From the IMG/VR virus record IMGVR_UViG_3300024273_000544, positions 1 through 29,528 of that record: DNA of 29,528 nt. One strand, given 5' to 3'. A model generated the notes under the pieces. The model searched no databases and was not told the DNA's origin. It worked only from the letters and a program-made list of their open reading frames with translations. The position numbers were made by a program, and so were the translations under genes. Numbering within the stretch: the first letter of the stretch is position 1; the number at the start of each line of letters is the position of its first letter. This document shows positions 22,675 to 28,266 of the stretch, piece after piece. The DNA is from a virus.

Positions 22675-23060
22675 TTTTTTGCTTTTATTATTTCTAAATA
22701 TGCTACTTCTTTTTCTATTCTTTGTGTATTTCCAAATTGTGTTGTTGCTGGATTCTTTGTATTGATTTCCCATATTGGTTCTATTATGTTTAAATTCCAA
22801 CTAAAGATTCCTTCTGGTGTGCTATTGTAGTATAACGGTGTATCTAAATGCCTTTCACATTCATAACGCATTGCATTATATTTTTTCTTTTCTAATAGCA
22901 TTGTTGGATAGTGTTTTTTTCTACACTTCAATTCTATTCGATGACCAGAACAAGGTGAGTAACAATCCCACCTTGACATCTTATTATTAGCTTCAACTAA
23001 ATCTGGATAAACATTTTCTTTTAGCCAGTTGAATAAATCGATTTCTGTCCAGTTATTCAT
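22665..23060 (-). CDS. PD-(D/E)XK nuclease-like protein
   Basis: 131 residues. WDCYSPCSGHRIELKCRKKH (31-50) places Asp32 and Glu43-x-Lys45 in the spacing of a PD-(D/E)XK active site, followed by helix LLEKKKYNAMRYECERH, which would carry the conserved basic residue. A phage resolvase, RecB-like or cytosine-independent nuclease role is possible. It lies among replication genes and overlaps the previous gene by 8 bases and the next by 10. The fold call depends on a short motif. Confidence 0.5.
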   Translation of the reverse strand: MNNWTEIDLFNWLKENVYPDLVEANNKMSRWDCYSPCSGHRIELKCRKKHYPTMLLEKKKYNAMRYECERHLDTPLYYNSTPEGIFSWNLNIIEPIWEINTKNPATTQFGNTQRIEKEVAYLEIIKAKKWK

Positions 23061-23445
23061 TCACTTCATATTCGTTATACACTTTTCGCAGTTCTTCAAT
23101 CTTACCTTTCCAGCAACTGGTGCAAGATGAAATCTGTAATCTAACTTCAAAGACTTTAAAATAAATATCTGAAATAATCTTTTGTTCTTGCGGATTTAAC
23201 GTTGTTTGATTTGGCGCTAAAAATACAGTTAAAAAGTTATAATCTGATTCTTCTAAACAATTAATCTTTCTTGTGTAAGGAAACAATTTATTCAACTTAT
23301 CTTTTCTTTCATCACATCCGCAATCAATTCCAGTTGCAGCAGAAAATAATTCTACTACTTTTTTAATTCCAGTTGCTTTAGTTACTTTTTCAATTGAATC
23401 ACCTAAACCTTTAGCTGGTGTTTTCTTAGTTGTTTTCTTCGCCAT
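23053..23445 (-). CDS. Cys-cluster hypothetical protein, Bacteroidota phage type
   Basis: 130 residues. After a Lys/Thr-rich head (MAKKTTKKTPAKGLGD) comes VTKATGIKKVVELFS, ATGIDCGCDERKDKLNKLFP (37-56) and, near the C-terminus, SSCTSCWKGKIEELRKVYNE. The CGC and CTSC pairs could coordinate one zinc ion. I recognise the CGCDERK...CTSC...KI.EL combination as recurring in related phages, with no known role. It overlaps the previous small gene by 20 bases. Confidence 0.55.
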   Translation of the reverse strand: MAKKTTKKTPAKGLGDSIEKVTKATGIKKVVELFSAATGIDCGCDERKDKLNKLFPYTRKINCLEESDYNFLTVFLAPNQTTLNPQEQKIISDIYFKVFEVRLQISSCTSCWKGKIEELRKVYNEYEVNE

Positions 23446-23578
23446 CTTCTAATTCTTTTGGGGTTAATAAAGTTACACATTGCAAAACTATGTTTGTATC
23501 TTCTAAACTTAAAAGTCCTTTTGATTGTGCTAGTTTCGCAACTTTAATTAAAACGTTAATTGCTTCTTGATTTTCCAT
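23426..23578 (-). CDS. Small hypothetical protein (50 residues)
   Basis: The frame MENQEAINVLIKVAKLAQSK leads into a second helix and an acidic end. It lies 3 bases after the sigma-like gene and overlaps the Cys-cluster gene by 20 bases. It resembles a two-helix protein. Packing supports it as a gene; the function is unknown. Confidence 0.6.
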   Translation of the reverse strand: MENQEAINVLIKVAKLAQSKGLLSLEDTNIVLQCVTLLTPKELEDGEENN

Positions 23579-23581
23579 AAT

Positions 23582-24124
23582 TTAATAGATATTGTTATAA
23601 TCATTATTAATATAATCTTGATAATCTTTTTGTAATTTATCTTTTAAAATAGCTTTGTAATTTTTTATAGAATGAAATATTGATATTAAACTAATGTTAG
23701 TTTCTCCAGCTATATCTCTCATTGAAAAATCAGTATCTCTATACAATTTGAAAAGTTTTTTATCGTACCAATGCCAGTTTTCTATTTCATCATCTATCAA
23801 GGTACAAATGTTATGATATGCTTCTTGCTCTTCAAGGTTTGAATCATCAAATAACCCCCAACAACCATCGAAAGAAACTTTGTTAATCTTTTTCTTTTTA
23901 TTGTAAAATTGATAATACAAAGACCGAAGCGTAAATAGAACATAACCTTTTCTAACCTTACCATCTGCATCAATTAATTTTGATTCATCAGCATACTTCA
24001 TTAGAGCGATATAAGATTCTTGTACTATGTCTTCAGCATAATCATATTCACCCATCTTTTGAATAGTTTTAACCCATTCTTTATGATGTGCTGCAACTTT
24101 CTCCAGCCATTTGTATTTATTCAT
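23582..24124 (-). CDS. Sigma-70-like RNA polymerase sigma factor
   Basis: 180 residues, the size of a small ECF-like or phage sigma. Region 2 is visible as YDYAEDIVQESYIALMKYA (28-46), the helix pair that contacts core polymerase and the -10 region, followed by KGYVLFTLRSLYYQFYNKKK. Region 4 is visible as LFKLYRDTDFSMRDIAGETN (124-143) with the HTH continuing through ISIFHSIKNY. It would redirect host polymerase to phage promoters, most likely the late element found at 4167 and 15450. It abuts the previous stop (TAAATG). Confidence 0.8.
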   Translation of the reverse strand: MNKYKWLEKVAAHHKEWVKTIQKMGEYDYAEDIVQESYIALMKYADESKLIDADGKVRKGYVLFTLRSLYYQFYNKKKKINKVSFDGCWGLFDDSNLEEQEAYHNICTLIDDEIENWHWYDKKLFKLYRDTDFSMRDIAGETNISLISIFHSIKNYKAILKDKLQKDYQDYINNDYNNIY

Positions 24125-24421
24125 TTAAAAAGATTTAACTGTTAATCTTGCTTCTTTTTTTTCAGATGCAATTTCTTGAATCTCAAAGTTTATATTAATA
24201 TTTGTAAGTTCAGAATCTTGTTCAATTAAACCTTCCATAAACGTTTCTATCTGCATCCAGTCGTATTTTGAATCTAATTCTGTCAACTGTTCCAAATATA
24301 CTAACTTTTCTACCATATCTTTAAAGTAAGTTATTAACACTCTATTATCTGAATGTAACAATAACATTTTAGCAGTACTTAACTGTATGTCGTTTAAATG
24401 GTTTTTTATTACTGTTTTCAT
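24125..24421 (-). CDS. Hypothetical protein, first of the sigma operon
   Basis: 98 residues: MKTVIKNHLNDIQLSTAKML, then a long helix (TYFKDMVEKLVYLEQLTELD) and an acidic C-terminal segment (INFEIQEIASEKKEARL). It is the first gene after the terminator at 24492-24462 and directly precedes the sigma gene. It might be a sigma partner or anti-sigma, but no motif indicates this. No family is recognised. Confidence 0.5.
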   Translation of the reverse strand: MKTVIKNHLNDIQLSTAKMLLLHSDNRVLITYFKDMVEKLVYLEQLTELDSKYDWMQIETFMEGLIEQDSELTNININFEIQEIASEKKEARLTVKSF

Positions 24422-24461
24422 ATTTATTTATTTTAAATTATAACTTGCACTAATAGCAATT

Positions 24462-24492
24462 AAAAAAACTGCTATTAGTTAACAGTTAGCAG
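24462..24492 (-). terminator. Intrinsic terminator after the 76-residue gene
   Basis: On the minus strand CTGCTA, a 12-base loop containing the palindrome GTTAAC, then TAGCAG and seven T residues. It begins 3 bases after the stop at 24496. The stem half TACTGCTAAC also occurs inverted at 24745-24754. Confidence 0.75.
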
Positions 24493-24495
24493 TAA

Positions 24496-24726
24496 TTATT
24501 CAAAACGTATCAGCTTATAAGCTTGCTCAATTAGATATGTTTTACTTATGTGTATTTCTTCGCATTCTTCGTATTCTACTCTTAAAACATCATACCAGCA
24601 TCCGTACATCATTTGAGCATATTCTTCAACATTATCTTTATCAGATAGTATTATTTTGCATTGCTTGATTTCTACTTTACTAATTCCGTGTTCTTTTACT
24701 TCTACTGTTAAATCATATTGTTTCAT
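24496..24726 (-). CDS. Small acidic hypothetical protein in its own unit
   Basis: 76 residues, net acidic (16 Asp/Glu against 10 Lys/Arg). It reads as a beta-hairpin with KVEIKQCKIILSD near 17-29, then a middle CWYDVLRVEYEECEEIHI (43-60) and a C-terminal helix (YLIEQAYKLIRF). It has its own terminator downstream and 147 bases without a gene upstream, where a TATAAT-like site lies at 24742-24737. This single-gene layout resembles a moron or an accessory inhibitor gene. No family is recognised. Confidence 0.6.
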   Translation of the reverse strand: MKQYDLTVEVKEHGISKVEIKQCKIILSDKDNVEEYAQMMYGCWYDVLRVEYEECEEIHISKTYLIEQAYKLIRFE

Positions 24727-24873
24727 AATTGCGAGTATTATAACTACTGCTAACAGCTATTACAACTCAGCAAGGTAGTCTTGATTAATTTAATTATTTT
24801 TTTGTATTTGTGATATTAGTAACAACCGAATGATAAGGCTTTCTTGTCCTTGCCGTGTTGTACTAGCGAACCG
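24727..24873. other. 147-base region without a gene
   Basis: No credible reading frame. It holds a TATAAT-like site (24742-24737, minus strand) and an inverted copy (24745-24754) of the TACTGCTAAC stem segment. CAAG-ACTAC-CTTG and GGCAAGGACAAGAAAGCC segments on the minus strand could fold weakly. Its place after the replication ATPase makes a replication origin or a small RNA possible, but nothing proves either. Confidence 0.4.
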
Positions 24874-25716
24874 TTAAAATATATCTTTTAATGGGTCATA
24901 AAATGCACCTTGCACTTGGGGTAATCCAAAACTATTTACTTTAAAACTGAAGTTTTCAAATCCAGCATTTCTTGAGCGTTTACACGATACGGTAACTAAA
25001 CCTTTATTTACTGTATTTAGTTCTAATTGTATTTGCGTTTCCGTTTTCTTTTCTAAGAATGAACCTAAATGTCCAGTTGGCTTATCACTTCCGAAGTTAG
25101 AATGTATCACAGTTATAATATGACAATTCAATTCTTTAGTCCATTTCATTAACTTCTGGACCACATTATTTGATTCTTCTATATTATTCACATCAGAACA
25201 TAAATCTGCAATACCATCTATAATCACTAAGCCTATGTTTTTAGCTTCTAATTTATCATACAAGTAATATTCTATAAAATCAATTCTTTCTTTGAATGAT
25301 AGCTGCCTAAGTGCTAATGTATGATACTTATCTGTTTTAATTCCAGTCATATCAATCGGTCTTCTAAATACACTTGCAGCGTGAAAGTTTCCTTGTTCAG
25401 TATCGAAATGTATTAAATGTTTTTCTTTTCTATTGGCTTTTAAATCACCACAAAAAGACTCTAAATTACCAGCTAAATATGCTGCTGATAATAATGATAC
25501 GAAAAATGTTTTTTTACTCTTTGGTGGTGCTTGGATAAAGCTAAAATTACCATAAGTACCTATTGGTGTTGGATAGCTAATACTACCATCTTTAGTTTCA
25601 TATTCTTTAGTACCAAATGAAATTGCTGGTTCTGGATGTTCTATTTTTTCTAAAGGATTAATAAAACAATCTTCTTCGTACATCTGCATCAATAATCTTT
25701 TACCTTCTATATCCAT
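24874..25716 (-). CDS. RepA/AAA_25-type replication ATPase
   Basis: 280 residues, RecA-like. The P-loop is the altered form APPKSKKT (63-70), with lysine-threonine kept but the glycines replaced. DTEQG (105-109) follows, then Walker B IGLVIIDGIADLC (161-173) and HIITVIHSNFGSDKPTGHLG (199-218) with the sensor-like His205. This pattern matches RepA-like/AAA_25 ATPases of Bacteroidota mobile elements and phages, which act as helicase-type or replication-initiation proteins. It follows SSB after a terminator, so part of its mRNA depends on read-through. A leader of AAC/AAA repeats replaces a strong Shine-Dalgarno, as is usual in Bacteroidota. Confidence 0.8.
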   Translation of the reverse strand: MDIEGKRLLMQMYEEDCFINPLEKIEHPEPAISFGTKEYETKDGSISYPTPIGTYGNFSFIQAPPKSKKTFFVSLLSAAYLAGNLESFCGDLKANRKEKHLIHFDTEQGNFHAASVFRRPIDMTGIKTDKYHTLALRQLSFKERIDFIEYYLYDKLEAKNIGLVIIDGIADLCSDVNNIEESNNVVQKLMKWTKELNCHIITVIHSNFGSDKPTGHLGSFLEKKTETQIQLELNTVNKGLVTVSCKRSRNAGFENFSFKVNSFGLPQVQGAFYDPLKDIF

Positions 25717-25736
25717 TTTTGTTTGTTTTGTTTGTT

Positions 25737-25760
25737 AAAAAAAAGGGGTTTTTACACCCC
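25737..25760 (-). terminator. Intrinsic terminator between SSB and the ATPase
   Basis: The minus strand reads GGGGT, GTAAAA, ACCCC and then eight T residues, directly after the SSB stop. It is a 24-base direct repeat with the hairpin at 26998-26979. As the ATPase follows after 20 bases with no clear promoter, this is probably a partial terminator or attenuator. Confidence 0.75.
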
Positions 25761-25767
25761 ATTTAAT

Positions 25768-26064
25768 TTAGAAAGGTAAATCTGAATCTATTTCTGCTTT
25801 AGTTGCTTCTGCTTTCTTTTCAGCAGTTTTAATGCTTCCATCAGTCCATACTACATTTCCATTCCCGATATACAATTTGGTCTTCTTCGCTTCACGTTCT
25901 TCTTTTGTTTGTGAATCAATAGCACCGACATTTTGACCGTATTGATTTGAATCATCATTTACAGAAACTGTAAAGTTGTAATAAACTGCTCCATCCTTAC
26001 CTTGTACAAATTTTTCCTTTGGTAATTTGTCAACTCTGATGCTTAAATTAATTAACGAACTCAT
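25768..26064 (-). CDS. ssb: Single-stranded DNA-binding protein
   Basis: 98 residues. The core is a short OB-type beta region (INLSIRVDKLPKEKFVQGKD, then YYNFTVSVND, then KTKLYIGNGNVVWTDG). The C-terminus is DSDLPF, close to the DDDIPF acidic tail by which SSB binds partner proteins. It is shorter than bacterial SSB (about 170 residues) and lacks much of the usual OB loop detail, so it may be a compact phage version. It lies between the ERF annealing protein and the ATPase, the usual company for SSB. Confidence 0.75.
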   Translation of the reverse strand: MSSLINLSIRVDKLPKEKFVQGKDGAVYYNFTVSVNDDSNQYGQNVGAIDSQTKEEREAKKTKLYIGNGNVVWTDGSIKTAEKKAEATKAEIDSDLPF

Positions 26065-26123
26065 AATATTTATTTATTTACTTTGCCTACCTTTTTTTAC
26101 TGTTGTCAGCTATTCAGTTTTTA

Positions 26124-26687
26124 TTATTTAGTTAATGCTGCTTTTGTAACAGATGAAATTTTATATTTATTTTCAATATTTTTGATATCACCACCTCCTT
26201 TTAAATAGTCTACTGCTTTTTTAAATTCTGGTGTGTTTTCGTTTAGCCATTTCTTGTTGTCTTCCATTGTGGTTTTCGCTTCTTTATCGTGCTTATTTGT
26301 AGCATCAGCATCTTGCGAATCGTCAATTAAAAGTAAATTACCTAATGCGTATTTTTTACCGTATGATGAAGCAGAACCATATTTCTGTGGCATTTGCATA
26401 CCTTTTTGGTCTAAGTCTACACCTACAACCGCAGATGCTGAAATTTCATTTATTCCATTGTTGTCAAATATTATAGCTTCACTAAAAATAATTGGTGGGT
26501 CAAAGCTAATCATTTTTTCTCTTATAATAAAGCTGACTTCGTATTTCTCATTGTAAGGTTTTAATGCTTCAAGTATATCTTCAGCACTTCTAAAGTTGTA
26601 TTTACCGAATGAATTGAATTTTGACTTGTTAGCTTTAAATTCTTTTTGAATCTTTGATAGTTTTTCTTGTAGTGTGATGTTTTCCAT
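26124..26687 (-). CDS. ERF-family single-strand annealing recombinase
   Basis: 187 residues. The core motifs of the ERF superfamily are present: FGKYNFRSAEDILEALKPYN (27-46), a beta region with VSFIIREK and AIIFDNNG, and QKYGSASSYGKKYALGNLLL (101-120) followed by DDSQDAD. The C-terminal 55 residues are Lys/Glu-rich and helical. ERF proteins anneal complementary single strands during phage recombination and circularisation. The gene follows a 59-residue coiled-coil ORF by one base and precedes SSB, so the two are expressed together. Confidence 0.88.
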   Translation of the reverse strand: MENITLQEKLSKIQKEFKANKSKFNSFGKYNFRSAEDILEALKPYNEKYEVSFIIREKMISFDPPIIFSEAIIFDNNGINEISASAVVGVDLDQKGMQMPQKYGSASSYGKKYALGNLLLIDDSQDADATNKHDKEAKTTMEDNKKWLNENTPEFKKAVDYLKGGGDIKNIENKYKISSVTKAALTK

Positions 26688-26688
26688 T

Positions 26689-26868
26689 TTAAAGTTGTTT
26701 TAAGGTGTAAATTTCTTTTTTTAGTATAATCTTATATTCTGCTGGACAATCTTCGTCTAATGCTTCAAAAACATATCCAGTCAAAGTGTTGTTCTGATTT
26801 TCAAGTTCACATATTCTGTCTTGTAAACTTTGGATTTGAAACCTTTGGAAATCTAATAAATCTTTCAT
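26689..26868 (-). CDS. Small coiled-coil protein before ERF
   Basis: 59 codons: MKDLLDFQRFQIQSLQDRIC starts a heptad-like helix to about residue 30, followed by an acidic and then basic end. The stop is one base before the ERF ATG and the start is 2 bases after the membrane peptide gene. It might be an ERF partner. No family is recognised. Confidence 0.6.
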   Translation of the reverse strand: MKDLLDFQRFQIQSLQDRICELENQNNTLTGYVFEALDEDCPAEYKIILKKEIYTLKQL

Positions 26869-26870
26869 AA

Positions 26871-26966
26871 CTATTTTGATATTGCTTCTATTAACATTAA
26901 GTACATTATTGCCATTACGCTGATTAAAATGAATGCGAAAAATACATCGCTTAATAATTTTTTCAT
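26871..26966 (-). CDS. 31-residue single-pass membrane peptide
   Basis: MKKLLSDVFFAFILISVMAI continues to about residue 27 with MYLMLI, giving one hydrophobic span of roughly 18-20 residues with a basic N-terminus and a short polar C-terminus (EAISK). It is placed between the repeat hairpin and the ERF unit, coupled to the next gene by a 2-base gap. It could be a toxin-like, superinfection-exclusion or regulatory peptide. Its small size leaves a chance frame possible, but the packing argues for a gene. Confidence 0.55.
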   Translation of the reverse strand: MKKLLSDVFFAFILISVMAIMYLMLIEAISK

Positions 26967-26978
26967 AATCTTTTTTTT

Positions 26979-26998
26979 AAAAGGGGTTTTTACACCCC
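26979..26998 (-). terminator. Repeat hairpin, possible attenuator
   Basis: GGGGT, GTAAAA, ACCCC with four T residues on the minus strand, then a run of A. It shares 24 identical bases (26979-27002) with the terminator at 25741-25764. The shorter T-run suggests weaker termination between the 59-residue gene and the membrane peptide gene. Confidence 0.55.
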
Positions 26999-27008
26999 AT
27001 TTTTTTAT

Positions 27009-27188
27009 CTAAAATTCTCCGTTTTGTTTGTTTATTATCAAGTTTGCACTTTTTGCATATTGCTCGTAAATAAAACCACCTTCTAAAGTTCTATAATCAG
27101 TATTACACATTAAATCTTCTAATTCATCTAATTTAATTTGTCTTTCTAATTTTGACATTTCTTTAACCATTTTTTCTGTAAGTATCAT
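27009..27188 (-). CDS. Small helical hypothetical protein, first of the recombination unit
   Basis: 59 codons from the ATG at 27188: MILTEKMVKEMSKLERQIKL, then DELEDLMCNTDYRTLEGGFI and a polar end. It is the first gene behind early cassette B and ends 11 bases before the repeat hairpin. The first helix is amphipathic and charged. It may be an early regulator. No family is recognised. Confidence 0.6.
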   Translation of the reverse strand: MILTEKMVKEMSKLERQIKLDELEDLMCNTDYRTLEGGFIYEQYAKSANLIINKQNGEF

Positions 27189-27226
27189 AATTTCTATTTG
27201 TTTGTTTGTTGGGACAAATCTACAAC
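27189..27226 (-). promoter_or_regulatory. Early-type promoter cassette, copy B
   Basis: The minus strand contains TAGATTTG (27222-27215, a TAnnTTTG match), then TCCCAACAAACAAACAAAT and AGAAATT before the ATG at 27188. It is almost identical to cassette A apart from one extra TTTG unit on the plus strand. It likely starts the recombination operon. Confidence 0.75.
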
Positions 27227-27285
27227 GTAAATAGATATATTGATTTTTTAAAAGTGTTAAAACTTTGTTAAAACTTTTTAAGCAT

Positions 27286-27308
27286 AAAAAAACCCCTAAT
27301 TAAAGGGG
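27286..27308 (-). terminator. Intrinsic terminator after the NinG-like gene
   Basis: CCCCT, a 6-base loop, AGGGG and then seven T residues on the minus strand. It lies about 35 bases after the NinG stop and isolates the recombination unit from upstream transcription. Confidence 0.85.
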
Positions 27309-27343
27309 CCTTAACAAACAAAAAAAAGAAGAGTAAAAAAGGA

Positions 27344-27718
27344 TTATAGACTATTGATTTTGGCAGTATAATATTCAATCATATCAATCAAATCTACATC
27401 AGCAAATTTAACTATTTGTTTAGATTTAATCATTAAAGATTCTGCTAAGTTATCACCAAGATATAAACTAAATTTATATTGTTCTCCAGCACGTGAGATA
27501 TTACAACCGTAGCATTGTACACCAACATTATTTTCATCCCATCTTGTAGAGTAATGTCTTCTGGACATAAAATGACCGCATTGTAGCTTCTTGTAATGGT
27601 CTTTCTTATTACAAGTAATACATTCAGCTATTTCATCAATTGCATCCTTTCTTCTTATGTATTGACTAAAGACTGTATCTAGTTTTACTACTAGAGATTT
27701 CCTAGTTGGTTTTTTCAT
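27344..27718 (-). CDS. ninG: NinG-like (Rap) recombination nuclease
   Basis: 124 residues. It has the zinc-binding, HNH-like pattern of lambda NinG: ECITCNKKD (Cys33, Cys36), LQCGHFMSRRHYSTRWDENN (46-64, Cys47, His49) and VGVQCYGCNISRAGEQ (Cys69, Cys72). In this family the domain binds and resolves Holliday-type junctions and promotes recombination between phage and plasmid or host DNA. It is shorter than the roughly 200 residues of lambda NinG, keeping the core domain. It overlaps the GIY-YIG gene by 17 bases and is followed by a terminator. Confidence 0.8.
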   Translation of the reverse strand: MKKPTRKSLVVKLDTVFSQYIRRKDAIDEIAECITCNKKDHYKKLQCGHFMSRRHYSTRWDENNVGVQCYGCNISRAGEQYKFSLYLGDNLAESLMIKSKQIVKFADVDLIDMIEYYTAKINSL

Positions 27719-28196
27719 TATGCATTATATTGTATTTTGGTTTTAATAATTTAATGTATTTTTCTTCTATTTTTAAAAGTTCTAAATCTGAAATTTCATT
27801 AGGTAATTTAGCAATTATTGAAAAACTATCAAATTCTTTTAATCCTTCTTTTTTATGATTAAATATTCTGCTTTGTATGTTTATTGTTTTACCTACATAA
27901 ACTATTTCATCTTCGCTTATTAAAGAATAAATAAACTTAAAAAATGATACTTCTTTTTTATTAGTTATTAAGTACCTTTTTAAATATTCTTTTTTTGTTA
28001 AATTATTTTTTTTTATTTCTAAACTAACAGAATCAGTATTTTGCATTTTCTTTTTAAAGAACTTTACATTAGTATAACCTCTTTTACTTTCTATCCAATT
28101 TTTAAAGCTAGTATATTCTTTATCTGAATAAAAAACTTTATTATAACTTTTACCAGTACCATAAAAGTCGCATTTAACTATGTATTCTAATTTCAT
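27702..28196 (-). CDS. GIY-YIG superfamily nuclease
   Basis: 164 residues. The catalytic domain is C-terminal: FIYSL (88-92) and VYVGKT (99-104) are the GIY and YIG equivalents, with Arg110 and His114 (IQSRIFNH) next and the catalytic Glu in KIEEKYIKLLKPKYN (143-156). The N-terminal 80 residues (with YGTGKSYNKVFY and KNWIESKRGY) form another small domain that may bind DNA. It resembles homing or mobile phage nucleases more than UvrC. It stands alone behind its own promoter-like site and is very AT-rich, suggesting a mobile, late-acquired gene. Confidence 0.75.
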   Translation of the reverse strand: MKLEYIVKCDFYGTGKSYNKVFYSDKEYTSFKNWIESKRGYTNVKFFKKKMQNTDSVSLEIKKNNLTKKEYLKRYLITNKKEVSFFKFIYSLISEDEIVYVGKTINIQSRIFNHKKEGLKEFDSFSIIAKLPNEISDLELLKIEEKYIKLLKPKYNIMHNEKTN

Positions 28197-28234
28197 ATCT
28201 TTAGATGTATATTATTTTGGTTTTAAATATTACA

Positions 28235-28242
28235 CAAATTTA
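28235..28242 (-). promoter_or_regulatory. Promoter-like -7 element before the GIY-YIG gene
   Basis: The minus strand has TATAAATTTGTG, containing TAAATTTG, an exact TAnnTTTG match, about 40 bases before the ATG. The shared CCCAACAAA segment of the early cassettes is absent. The 28197-28266 gap contains no gene. Confidence 0.55.
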
Positions 28243-28266
28243 TAGAAAAAAAAGTAGAAATTTAAA

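Noticed and set aside
22675-22800. Upstream ATG extending the helical protein at 22318-22674 by 42 residues
   Set aside because: The extension is Asn/Lys-rich, read through the preceding nuclease-like gene, and unlike the rest of the protein.
24770-24870. Possible tRNA or structured RNA in the gap beside the ATPase
   Set aside because: No cloverleaf, no TTCRA-type T-arm and no CCA end can be fitted; only short weak stems are visible.
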